From assembly GCF_001886855.1 (NCBI RefSeq), contig NZ_CP013197.1, positions 1,302,001 to 1,366,000 on the forward strand: a stretch of 64,000 nucleotides of DNA, read 5' to 3'. Each line of letters opens with the position of its first letter. The first letter of the stretch is position 1. This DNA comes from Spiroplasma citri (lineage in GTDB: Bacteria > Bacillota_I > Bacilli_A > Mycoplasmatales > Mycoplasmataceae). A model generated the notes under the pieces. That model searched no databases, had not been told where the DNA came from, and was given only the letters and a program-made list of their open reading frames with translations. Positions 47,148 through 57,993 of the stretch are shown piece by piece. The translations under genes and the position numbers were made by a program.

Positions 47148-48470
47148 ATGGATATTAATAGTATTATTAATGGAAAAAACTTTTTTAATGAAATATATAA
47201 CGATTTAGAAAAATATGCTATTAGAGAAATTGCATATAGATTAGAAAAATGAGATGATTTTATTTTTCAAAATTATCAAGAAGATGATAATTTTAAAGAT
47301 TTTAGAGTAAAAGAAATTAGAACAAAAACATTAATTACTTTAAAGGAAAAAATAAAATTTAAAAGAAGAAGATATTGTTGAACTAATCCAAAGACGGGAA
47401 AAACAGAGTATGTTTTTATTTTAGATATAATTTTAGGAATTAAAAAATGACAAAGAATGGGAAATGATGTCAAAGAAAGAATATTGTCATTTTTGAGTAA
47501 AGATAAAAAATATTGCGACATTTCTGGTACATTAGAAAAAGCAGGAATCAGTTTAATGTCAATTTCAAATACTATAAAAAATGCAACAACAAACGACAAA
47601 TATTATATTAATAAAACAAATATTAAAATAAATGTCCCTCATACTTTATATATTCAAATTGATGGTACTTATATAAAAATGTGGAACCAAAATGAAAAAA
47701 TAAAAAAACACATCCTATTGTCTACCGTTCATACTGGCTATGATCAAATAAAATCAACTGAAAAAAGACCAGTAATTGCAAATAAGTTGGGCGTTTATGA
47801 AATGGATAATATTCCAAATTATATTACTAAAAAAACAAAATTAAGACCTTTTGTTGTTAAATTAATACTTTTAATTATAAATAATTATAATATTCAAAAT
47901 GATACTGAAATTATGATTTTAGGTGATGGAGCAAATTGAATTAAAGGTGTTAAAAAAGATATTGCAGATCGCTTTCCTAATAACAAAGTTCATTATACAA
48001 TAGATAAATTTCATCTTAAAAGCAGATTTGAAAAGTTATTTCCTTTTCAAAGCAAAAACGCAGAAATTAAAGAAATTTTTAATAAAGCTGTTGATTATTT
48101 TTATAATGGAAAATATGAGGAATTATTACAGTGTTTAAAAGATAGCAAACCATTTATTCCTGAATCTAAATTAGATTATTTTAATAAAACAAAAAAACTA
48201 ATTAAAAATAATGAAGAGGGTATTAAAAATCAGACATTGTGAAATAATATTGGTTGTCATGCTGAAGGCGATATATCACATATTAAAGGAAGATTTGTTA
48301 AAAAAGCAACTTATAATGAAAAAACCTTAAAAAACAAAATGAACGCTATTATGCAGGAATATACAAATAAAATTGATATTTTTAATCAATTAGAACAACC
48401 ACCAGAAAATATTAGTATTTTATATAATAATTTTAATAAAACTCAACAACAAAATTTATATCTTTATTAA
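47148..48470 (+). mobile_element. ISLre2-family (UPF0236) transposase
   Basis: 440 residues. The family signature in the centre reads TLYIQIDGTYIKMW, then GDGANWIKGV and the YTIDKFHLK region, with a C-terminal GCHAEGDISHIKGRF motif. Similar proteins in mycoplasmas are carried by integrative elements. ATG after AAAGGAAACAACTTTAAA. Intact, with TGA Trp codons. The terminal inverted repeats were not identified, so only the coding part is bounded here. Confidence 0.85.
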
Positions 48471-48794
48471 TTTCATTTTTAAATTAAATAATTTTAATAA
48501 AAATGCATTTTTTGTTGTGATTAAATTTAAAAAAAATATAAAAATTTATTGACAATAAAATTAAACATGGTATCTTTAAGTTAAGTAGATGGATTATTTA
48601 TTCCATAATTTCTTAAATATAGTAAATACCCTATAATAATTTATACGACCGATAATTTTTCACATATAGAATTACTTCAATCAATCGCTAAAATATTTAC
48701 AAAAAAATAATTTTTAACTAGTATAAAAAATTGCTCATCAACAATGGAATTAATTGAAATTATCAAACAATATGATAATTAGAACATACTAATT
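48471..48794. other. intergenic region with short gene remnants
   Basis: 324 bases with no intact gene. A TTGACA-N16-TATCTT promoter-like pair lies at 48550-48577. Short open fragments (DNFSHIELLQSIAKIFTKK and a later one ending TMELIEIIKQYDN) suggest a decayed gene on the plus strand. Confidence 0.45.
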
Positions 48795-48989
48795 TTACTT
48801 TCTTTCATTAGTTTTCTGTTCTAAACTTGGTTCTAAATCTTCTTCTAACTTATTTTCTAATGCTAATTTTTGTTCAACTTCTAATGTATGCTGACTGCGT
48901 TGTCAATCTTTGTAAATAAAAAAACCAAAAGCAACTGCTAATAACGCTGCTAAACCTAATAAAACAACAATAGCGATGGTAACTAACAT
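48795..48989 (-). CDS. small single-helix membrane protein (64 aa)
   Basis: Begins seven bases before the SNF transporter's stop ends, so translation is coupled. One transmembrane helix (residues 4-25, LVTIAIVVLLGLAALLAVAFGF), then a basic and an acidic tail. Small subunits of this kind accompany some bacterial SNF transporters (MetS-like). That role is inferred from the overlap. Confidence 0.65.
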
Positions 48990-50530
48990 GGTTTCTGCCC
49001 TCCTTTTTCTCGTTTTATGCCATAATAACTATTTAAACTTGCAACTAGTAGTGGCACAAAAATACCTAGTATGAAAGCTAATACTGAGATGTATCAAACA
49101 TTTTTTGTACAACTAATAATAAAATCATAAACTGAAAAGCCAACAATAAAAACTAATATAATTGGAATTAAATAATACATCATAATTTTATATAACTTAT
49201 TTAATTTAATTCATGATACTTGGTTATTATAATTAATTACAATATGTATTTTTTTTGCATATCAAACAAAGAAAATAACTTGTGCTAAAGATACTAAAAT
49301 TAAATCTAATCCTGCTGCTAATAATTGAAATGAATTAATTACTTGATATGTGCTCTCAAAAACTAGTGATAAACCAACAAGAATAATTGTTAAACAAATC
49401 CCACAGATTACTTTTTGATTACTAATTTCATATTGTGTTTCAATAGCACCCACAATAACTTCAACATTACCTACCGTTGTACTTAATCCGGCAATAAATA
49501 AAGCTAAAAAGAATAAAACTCCTAAGAAATTTCCAACTCCTACAACAGTATTTTGATTAATAATATGGAAAGTTTCTGGTAAAACATTAAAAACAAAAAC
49601 CATTGAATCATCACCAAACTTAGTGGTAATTTGTTGTTGAAATAATAAAATATTATTTTTATCAGGAACTAAATTATTAACAATTGCCCCTGATGCACCA
49701 AAAATAAAGATTAAATTAGTAATTGATAAAAATAAAATTCCAATTACTAATAAGTAAGCTTTCGAAGCATTATCTTGCTTGTGCGGCCCTACGCCAGCAA
49801 AGCGCATCATCATTCCCATTCCTAATGATGTTGTAAAAAAGGCTAAGGAAAAAACACTACATCATGTTTGGTTTTGTTTTAATTTTTCTAAATTATTTGT
49901 TAAAAATAATGTTGCTAACCCTTGATGACTCCCTGGAACTGTTAAAGTATAAATTGCTAAAATTAAAATAATTAAAAATAATAAGGGCATAAAAAACTTA
50001 TTAACTTTTTCAATTCCCTTAATTCCAAATAATAATACAAGACCAACTAACAAAACAACAAATAAGAACGCCAAAAATACAATTCATTGAAAACCACCAT
50101 TGTTAGTTACGCCAAAACCGCCATGTTGTAAAATATGATGATTAAAAATATTTCCATTAACATTACTAATCAAGTTAGGACTAAATTCAATTCCAATTGA
50201 AATAATAGTATAACCAACTAAAACAGCATAATAAATTGGAATAATAATCATTAAAGTTGATTGAAATCAACCCATAAAGCGACTAAAACGAACACTTTCT
50301 TTATCAAAAATGTTAATTACACTTTTACGTCGAAGATTTCCTAAGTTAAATTCAAAAATCAATAACGGTACTCCTACAATTAGTAACGCAAAAATATATA
50401 TTAAGAAAAAATAAAATCCACCATATTTATTAATATAACCAGGCAATCCCCAAATTACCCCTAATCCGATTGCTGCACCTAATGATGAAACAATAAATCC
50501 AAATTTTGTCATTTGTTTTTTACTACTCAT
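48983..50530 (-). CDS. sodium-dependent transporter, SNF family
   Basis: 515 residues. The N-terminal signature GFIVSSLGAAIGLGVIWGLPGYINKYGG is the LeuT/SNF Na+ site region, and eleven or twelve membrane helices follow. It imports an amino acid or related solute with Na+. Seven TGA Trp codons or more fragment it in the standard code. The following 64-aa gene overlaps its end. ATG after GGAGGAAAAAA. Confidence 0.9.
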
Positions 50531-50551
50531 TTTTTTCCTCCTTTATTTTAA

Positions 50552-50582
50552 ATAAAAAATGCAATATTGTTGCATTTTTATC
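50552..50582 (-). terminator. terminator of the metallopeptidase gene
   Basis: AAAAATGCAA-CAATA-TTGCATTTTTT on the minus strand, just after the stop at 50587. Confidence 0.82.
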
Positions 50583-50586
50583 ATTC

Positions 50587-52239
50587 CTATTTTTTTTGAG
50601 TTCTAATCTTGCGACTAATACCCCAAGCAATGGAAATAATAATACTTGTACAAAAAGCACCAAACATAATAATTAAAACAATTTTAATAATGTTAACTTT
50701 TTGATTATAACTTGCAATATCATCATAACCAAAAATGTTACCCCTATATTTGTCCTTAATTACTAAACTATTTAGATAACTCTGAAAATATTTTGGCGCA
50801 ACATTTCGTGCTTCTTTAAGCATTCCATAGTAAACATCAACAGCATGCCCCATCTCATGATTTAAAGAACAAAAAATATTTGGTGAACTTCACCACCCAA
50901 TTAGATAGTTAGAAATAGTTTTATCCAACAAAGCATCAGCAAATTCCTTTGCAGAAATAATAATATAAGCCGATCTTGCTGAAGTAATGCGTTTTGTCCC
51001 CGGCAGTAATTCAAGAAAATAACTTGTATAAGCTGTTGTTTCTCCAGGTATTTTTAGCAATGGAGCATCCGGAGAAAATAGAAACCCGGTTAAAAAATAT
51101 TTAAAATTATCACCAGTTATTGCATAAGTCATATTAAATAAATTTAAAATTTGATTTTTAAGAAATTCAATAATCTTATCATTTCAATGATAATATTTTT
51201 GCATTGCTTGCACACTATCTTTTAAGAAAATGGTACTTCCCTTTTCATAGTAATAATTATTTTCATACTCTGTTATCTTTTTTAAATCTTCATCTAACTT
51301 ATCAAATGATGAATAATATTTTTGTTTACTAGTATTCATAAAATTTTCAAATTTTGTCCGCGATGATTGTGATGCTCTAGTATATGAATCATTCATCATA
51401 TCTCCTAATCCCTCTGTTAAATCCTGACCATTATTAATAATAGTATCTCGTAGAATATTTCCATTAAAACTAAAATTTATAGTTTTAATATCTTTCATTC
51501 CACTTGATTGCCACATAATTAAACTTGTTTTAAGAGCATTAAAAGTATAACTAAATTTTCAGAAATTACTATCTTGGGGAATTAATTGTTGTAAACCAAA
51601 CTCAAAAGATGGCAAATTATATTTTAAATCAACAGCATCAATCGGTTTTTTTGTTAAATTAGTATTATAACTAATATTTGATTTTGCAACATACTGGTCA
51701 ATTTTATCAAGTTGATATTGTAAAGAAGTAATACGTGAACCAAGATTTTCTTTTTGAAGTGGAGTATAAATATCAATAAAAAAATTATTTAAAATCTCTC
51801 AACTTTTATTTTTCATTTCATCTGGCATTGTCATTCATTTTGAATATGCTTCGGCAAAAAATTCTTTTCAAGTTGTCATTCCATAAATACTAGTATTAAT
51901 AATCGATGCCATTAATGACATTTCAAATAATTCTTTAGTATCCATTTTCACATTCCCAATATTAGTTACAACATTATAAATTTTATTTTTATTATTAACA
52001 ATATTCTTTTCCATCATTTTTACCGTTTTATTTTTATTAATATTAGAAGACTTATAAATAAAATAGCGCAATAAATAACCTGAATAAATAAAATCATCTT
52101 CGTCAGGTGATGAAACTGTCGTTGATAATATTTCTATAATATGTTTTTTTTGGTTAATAAAACTAGAAGTAGCCATAAATGTCATATTAATAGTCCCAAA
52201 CACTAATAAACTACTTGCTATTGTATGAAACTTTCCCAT
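50587..52239 (-). CDS. membrane-anchored zinc metallopeptidase (HExxH) (550 aa)
   Basis: An N-terminal signal or membrane helix (~5-25), a large extracellular-type region, HEMGH at residues 461-465 (CSLNHEMGHAVDVYYG) and a C-terminal membrane anchor (~519-540) with a basic tail. HExxH with an upstream hydrophobic residue is the active-site helix of zincin proteases. An ATLF/lethal-factor-like fold is possible but not shown. It may cleave surface or host insect proteins. Single-gene unit; many TGA Trp codons. Confidence 0.72.
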
Positions 52240-52382
52240 AATTTTTTCTCCTTTTAATAATATATTAAAAATTTATTGATGATAAACAATATGTTTGTTA
52301 AAAATAAAATTAATTGTAATAAAAATTACTTTTAACAAAGCATAAACTCAAAATAATAAAAATAATTATTAACAAAACCTAA

Positions 52383-52904
52383 TTATCAAATATTTTCTAA
52401 TTGTAATAATGATGCTTTCATTTCAAATCCACCACGATAGCCACATAAAGCATTATTTTTGCCTAAAACACGATGAAACGGAACAAGAATTGTTATGGCA
52501 TTATTACCAATTGCTGTTCCCACAGCTCGCATTGCTTGCGGATGTCCAATTTTTTGTGCAATATCAGCATAACAAGTTGTTGTTCCATATGGAATTTTAG
52601 CAACTTCTGCTCAAACCTTTTTCTGAAACAAAGTACCAGTGAAATCAAACTATAAAGTAAAAAATGTTCGTTTTCCCATTAAATATTCCGTTAATTGCTC
52701 CATAAAAAGGCTTGTTTTTCCTTCTTGATCAGCAATTAATAAAACATTTGGTCCCTTTTTCTTCAACCAAGATTCTAATTCATTAAGCCCTTTGTTATTA
52801 GAACCAATAAAAGTTACGCCTTGCTCAGAAACAGCAACATATAAATTTCAATTGTTAACCTTTAAATTGTTATAATATCATTTAGTTAACTTTTGTTTGG
52901 TCAT
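52383..52904 (-). pseudogene. ogt: O6-methylguanine-DNA methyltransferase remnant
   Basis: 173 codons with an in-frame TAG at 52650-52652 (codon 85). The C-terminal domain is still well preserved (KIPYGTTTCYADIA, GHPQAMRAVGTAIGNN, LCGYRGG). The catalytic PCHRV motif reads PFHRV, so the acceptor Cys is lost. ATL proteins have Trp there, not Phe. With the stop, a pseudogene is most likely. Confidence 0.82.
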
Positions 52905-53112
52905 ATTTTAACCTCCTAGTTATTGCTGTTTTTGATTAAAATAAATTTTTTTGTGCTTTAAGGTATTTAAATTATACTATTAATTTATGAAAAACTATTT
53001 ATAATTAGCAAATTTTTTTCATTTTTTATTGGTAAATAAAAAAACTGGGATTCAGCTTACATTAAATTTCAATGAAAAGTTAATTATATTAAAATAATGC
53101 TCCAGTTTTAAA

Positions 53113-54760
53113 TTAACCGAATAAATCAAGTTCATTTATTAATGGGAAAGTTTTACTATGTTTATCTCTATATTGTAAATCTACTTTAAAGTCAGAATTA
53201 ACATACTGAATATTAATTTTTAATTCATCAAGAAAATGTTCAGGAATATCACTACTATTTTCTTTAATTATTTTTTTAATATAATTTGATACTCCAACTA
53301 TTCTCTTATCTTTTCTTAGAAAATTTGTAAGTGAAAAAAAGCGAAATTTTTGTTCAATAATTTAACAAATTTCTGTAAAAAATCTATTAACCATAGTGTC
53401 TTTGTCATTATTTTCTTTAAAAATAATTTTTATTCCTTGAATTAATCTAATATTAAAAATATTTTTCAAATCATATTTTTTAATTTTTTTTTTTTTTTTA
53501 GTAAAGCTAAAGTTCTTTCATCTAAAATAATATAAATATTACCTTGTAATATAAACTTAGTATTGTTATAAGTTAAAACATCATCATTGACTTTGGCATT
53601 ATTAAAAGCAATTTGAAATGCTTCACCTAATGTTAATTCTGGTTGCAATTGGTCATCGTAGTTATCTTCTTTCCGAACAGAAACCCGTCTTTCTTGAATA
53701 TCACCATTTTCAAAAATTAAGGTTAAACAAGCAGTACGATTATAAATATCAACCATAATATGTTCTCATTTTTGATATTCATTCACCATTGGTAACATAT
53801 CAGCAGTATATGTTTTATATAACCCTGATGTTTGAATTGTTTGAATCTGTAATGGAACACCAGTTTGCAATGCTTCAACTTGTTCATAATTCAATTTAAT
53901 TGGTTGTGAATTAAAATCATCAATTGTATTTCAAGCAATTGAATTTTGAACTTTATCAGGAAAAATTGCCCCTGGCAAAATAACATTTGCTGTCGTATTA
54001 CTTTTTGCAATAATTGTTGCAATTGTATTTGATAATTCACCAATTCCTAACACAAAATTAAGTGTTGGACAAACTTCATAAATTGGCGCGCTGTTCCCAC
54101 ATTTAAATACTTAACATTTCCATTTAAATATGCCACTTCAGAAGTATTAATTCCTAGTGAATGGGTTCATGTTTGGCCTTGTTCTTCAGATGATGTATTA
54201 GAACTAGAATGCTCAGAAGATACCGTACTAGATCATTCATGTGAAATATTAGCACTAACAGAAAGACTCGGAAAAAGGGAAATTTCTGCCGAAACCGATG
54301 CCCCAACAGTTGTTGCTTCAGTATTACTACTAGAAGTTGAAACACTAATAGTATTACTTTTTTGTTGTCCAACTGATCTTCCTTCCTCATTTGTAACATT
54401 AAAATTATTGGATAAAATCATTTTATTCATCATTACCCCAATTTTAGGATAAGCAGCAACAAGTGGATGATGTGCTTCTGGTAAAACCCCTTGATCAATT
54501 TTTCCTAATACTTTTTCAGCATCAGAATAAGGATCCCCTGTTGTATGACTATTGTATGGGTCTGATTTATATTTAATAAATTTTCCTGTTTTGTGTTTTT
54601 TATCATCTCAAGGAACAATTAATCCCTTTTCAACCGTATAACCATTGATTTCTCAACAATCAGGAATGCCATCATCATCACTATCTAACGCATGATCACA
54701 ATCATTATCAAGACAAGAACTTTGTTGTTTAATATTTTTAATCTCTGTGTTTTTTTCCAT
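53113..54760 (-). pseudogene. PA-like binding component of a binary toxin, decayed
   Basis: The start has DSDDDGIPDCWEINGYTV, the Ca2+-binding and cleavage region of anthrax PA/clostridial binary toxin B components. Next come DPYSDAEKV with PEAHHPLVAAYP, the pore-forming region and later LTLGEAFQIAFN. Frame is broken near 54090 (GCGCGCC), at a long A run near 53490 and by TAA at ~53362-53364, yet homology continues to TAA 53113. No signal peptide is evident. Upstream gene is the enzymatic component. Confidence 0.8.
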
Positions 54761-54765
54761 AATAT

Positions 54766-55492
54766 TTACTCCTCCTTTTCAAGAAAGTTATGATAGCGAA
54801 AGGTATAACCACGATTTAGTAATAATTCATTTTGACCAGGATACTTACTAATTTCATCAACATAAATTGCTTTTGTTCCTTTTGGTAAACTAATTCTTAA
54901 TAAAATTGGATAACGACCCCCTGAATATTATTTATGCGGGTCTTTTGATAAAGATGTACTTAAAAAAGTATGTTGCGTAAATTTTTTGCCAGTATAGTCT
55001 TGCCGAATTTGAACAAATAAATCACGGTTAATTTTATTATTTGCATCACGTAAATTAAGATCATGGTCTGAAAATTGATAACCACTAGCGCGACGAAAAA
55101 CAACTAATTTTTCATTTGTTTTTGCTTTTTGAAATGATTTATCTAATTTTAAAATTTTATCATTAACTTTTTTTTAAATCATTTTTTGTAAATTCAAGGT
55201 CTGTTGGAACAGCTTCAATATCATGATATATTTTTCCATTTGTTTTACGTAAATATTCATTAATTGCTCCGTAATGACTTCCAGTATATTGTTCTAAATA
55301 CTCCTTGGATTCCTTTTTTTCATTTTTTGTTAATTTATTTTCTCAATCATTATATAGTTGCCTTCCTCCACCCCTTGCTTCTTCATGCCTATCTTTTTTA
55401 TAGTGGCGTCAATTTTTATTAAATTTTTTATTGAAAGGTTGCTTTAATCGTCCTCACGCTGGTACATAAAAAATAAACTCTTCAAATATCAT
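54766..55492 (-). pseudogene. ADP-ribosyltransferase exotoxin (binary toxin A-like), decayed
   Basis: LVVFRRASGYQF supplies the catalytic Arg region, FLSTSLSKD the STS motif and GQNELLLNRGYTF the ARTT/QxE-type segment. That order is the ART fold (C3/C2-I like; Gln-x-Glu suggests C3 type). One A too few near 55171-55178 shifts the frame, and TAA at ~54928-54930 interrupts the second half. ATG 55490-55492 follows GGAGG. It ends 6 bases before the PA-like gene, as in a toxin operon. Confidence 0.8.
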
Positions 55493-55540
55493 CACAATTC
55501 TTCCTCCACTTTATAATTAAATTATCTCTTAAAAATAACA

Positions 55541-55563
55541 AAAAAAGCACTTTAGTGCTTTTA
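55541..55563 (-). terminator. terminator upstream of toxin operon
   Basis: AAAGCACT-AA-AGTGCTTTTTTT on the minus strand, after the EIIB-like gene and nadK; it insulates the toxin genes. Confidence 0.85.
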
Positions 55564-55614
55564 ACAAATTATTTGCAGAAAAAAATAAACGACAATAAAA
55601 AAATGTAATAATTT

Positions 55615-55980
55615 TTACGTTGTAATAATTTTATTCATTTCATCTTTTATGGCTAAACTCACATTCCCAAATGGCAAAATAACAGTTTGTAAGACAATAC
55701 CAATATCTTTTAATTTAAATTTAGTTTTTAACAAAACAAAATCAACTTCATCTAAATCTTTTACTGTTACTCGCAAGCGGGTTAAGGTTGCTTTAACCAT
55801 TGTGATATTTGTTTTTGTTCCTAAAATACTAATTAAGTCATTAATAGAAAAAGAAAGCATTTGTTTTGGAACAAGAATTTTTTGAAAATTAAAAATCTTT
55901 TTACGAAAAATTATCATTAACATAAATAGCACCATTAAAATCATTGCCACAACAATGATAATAATATATTCAACTCGCAT
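55615..55980 (-). CDS. membrane-anchored EIIB-like protein without phosphocysteine (121 aa)
   Basis: An N-terminal transmembrane helix (residues ~5-26), then a PTS glucose-type EIIB fold: FSINDLISILGTKTNITMVK and the ATLTRLRVTVKDLDEVD loop. The active-site Cys of the CITRLR motif is Thr here. It cannot take phosphate in the normal way, so it may sense or scaffold PTS partners. The stop is two bases before nadK's end, and both are in one operon. Confidence 0.78.
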   Translation of the reverse strand: MRVEYIIIIVVAMILMVLFMLMIIFRKKIFNFQKILVPKQMLSFSINDLISILGTKTNITMVKATLTRLRVTVKDLDEVDFVLLKTKFKLKDIGIVLQTVILPFGNVSLAIKDEMNKIITT

Positions 55981-55982
55981 TA

Positions 55983-56789
55983 TTAATCATCTCCTCTGTT
56001 ATCATTGCAATGTGCAAATAATAACTTCATCTTCGCAATTAGACTTAAATCATTTTCCTCATCATAGCATAAGTTTAATGTTTTTTGACTAATTTTTAAT
56101 TCAATATCAGAACTTAAAATTTCTGATTCATAAGTATCAATTACTAAACTTTTTCCTTTTAAGTCACCAGTTAACCTTATTATTTGGTCTTGATCTAAAA
56201 TAATTGAAGCGTTAATTGTGGAAAAAGTTGAATTTGCCACCGGGGCAATTTCTTTTAATTGCCATAAGGTTGAAATATTAGCTGCAATAATTGATCCATT
56301 AATTGCTCGCATATAACCAGTTGAGCCAGTTTTCGTTGCAAAAACAAGACCACTTCCCCGGAAATGCTCCAATAAATCATTATTAACATAAATTTCAGTG
56401 CGAATTGTTTTAACATGATCAACAACTTTTGCTTCATTTAATGCATAGCGAATAAGATTACCATTATATTTAATTTCTAATAATGGCATTTTTCGAATAT
56501 GAATTTTATTATTAATAATTGCGTTAATTGCTTTGGCATAGGTATTTTCATCATAGTTAGCATAAAACCCTAATGAACCAGATTTAATTATAATAAAAGA
56601 AGCTTTATCAATGATATCTTGAAATTTATTAACTGCTCTTAATAAAGTTCCATCTCCACCAATTATAAAAACATACTGTGGGTTACCAAGAACTTCTTTT
56701 AATTGATTTTCTTGTAAAAGTTTACTAATTTTATTAACTAACTGTGTTGATTCTTGATAATCATTTGCAATAATTGCATATTTAAACAT
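55983..56789 (-). CDS. nadK: NAD kinase
   Basis: 268 residues from ATG 56787-56789 (MFKYAIIANDY), which has AAGGTGG upstream; an ATG at 56813 would add eight residues. FIIGGDGTLLRA is the family's GGDGT motif, followed by LGFYANYDE, NEAKVVDHVKT and TKTGSTGYMRAINGSI. It makes NADP. Followed by the EIIB-like gene. Confidence 0.93.
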   Translation of the reverse strand: MFKYAIIANDYQESTQLVNKISKLLQENQLKEVLGNPQYVFIIGGDGTLLRAVNKFQDIIDKASFIIIKSGSLGFYANYDENTYAKAINAIINNKIHIRKMPLLEIKYNGNLIRYALNEAKVVDHVKTIRTEIYVNNDLLEHFRGSGLVFATKTGSTGYMRAINGSIIAANISTLWQLKEIAPVANSTFSTINASIILDQDQIIRLTGDLKGKSLVIDTYESEILSSDIELKISQKTLNLCYDEENDLSLIAKMKLLFAHCNDNRGDD

Positions 56790-56860
56790 TGTTATCGCCA
56801 CCTTTTCTTTCATTTACTTACATTATACCTTTATTTTAAATTGAAAACTTAATTAAATAA

Positions 56861-56888
56861 ATAATAGTTAGCAAAGCTAACTATTATT
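56861..56888. terminator. hairpin between nadK and membrane gene
   Basis: ATAATAGTTAGC-AAA-GCTAACTATTAT, a 12-bp stem overlapping the stop of the 358-aa gene. T-run weak; may be a partial terminator before nadK. Confidence 0.65.
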
Positions 56889-57953
56889 ATTGCGAATTGT
56901 TAATAATTCAATATCAGTAAACTGTAATAAATTAGTTTGATTTAGATGATAATGAATTTTATTATCTGGCCAAAAAATATATTTAAAAGTAAAACTAATA
57001 TAAGTTAATCCTTGTTTAGTATGAAATTTATTACATACTCCGCGAGGAACAGATTCTAATTTTTTTGTTTTTTTATCATATAAAAAACTTTGTGGTATAT
57101 AAAATAATAAAATATGTGTTAATGAAACAATTACAATTCCTAATAAAAATATTGGTAATCAAGCAAATGGTCACATATATTTTGCTCCAATAAAGTTTGT
57201 ATTTCAACCGCCAACATTAAAACCACCATTGTTTCATGGTTCCCCATTATTTGGCCCCACAAATAATTGGTTTGTTTTAAAAATTCAGTCTCAAATTACT
57301 GCGATAATAGAAAATAACGTTAATCATAATAACTGTCATTTAAATAATAAACCACTATAAGGTTTTCCAACTAAACCATATTTATAAACATATAAATAAG
57401 CAAAAATAATTAATGTATGAAGAATAAAGTAATTATAATAAAAGAAATTGCCTAAACTTCAGTAACCATTAACTGGCGTTATAATTGCTAAAATTGGCAA
57501 AACAATCGCTGATGGAGCAACAACTTCAAAAAATTTTCGACTAGGAAAAATTAAAATACAGCCCGATAATAACTGGTGTAAACTGCATAAATGTAATGGC
57601 GTAACTTCACTTAAACCACGAATTTGAGAAGGCCCCACCGGTCCTCAAATTCATTCTGTTTTTAAAACAATTGCTAAATAAGTTACTCAAATTGCATATG
57701 TTAAAAAATAACTTACAATTTGATACAGCCCTATTGAAATCCGAAACCATTTTCAATTAACAGTTTTTGCATAATATTTTCTACAAACAAATAATGATCC
57801 AATAATTAAAACAAAAATACTAATGCCCACCAATTGAAAGACATAATTATGACCTTTAAAAAATCACTGATTAGTTCAATCAGCACACGGTATATACGAA
57901 CCAGCTGGGTCAAAAAATCCTCATGGTCCATTACTAGAACAAACAAATTTCAT
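56877..57953 (-). CDS. YwaF/TMEM164-like integral membrane protein (358 aa)
   Basis: At least seven membrane segments. The LHLCSLHQLLSGCILIF region and the tail region HTLIIFAY(LY) follow the YwaF pattern (conserved His/Leu/Cys in helix 3-4, then a helix with a His). Very Trp-rich with most Trp as TGA, so no long standard-code ORF appears. Role unknown in bacteria. It sits between leuS and nadK, possibly as an operon; a hairpin follows it. Confidence 0.65.
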
Positions 57954-57993
57954 TACTTTTCTCCTTTGATTAAATAATTAATATTTTCTCTAT

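Noticed and set aside
52409..52655. Two plus-strand ORFs of 60-63 codons
   Set aside because: They are complementary shadows of the ogt pseudogene, Cys/His-rich only because of its motif.
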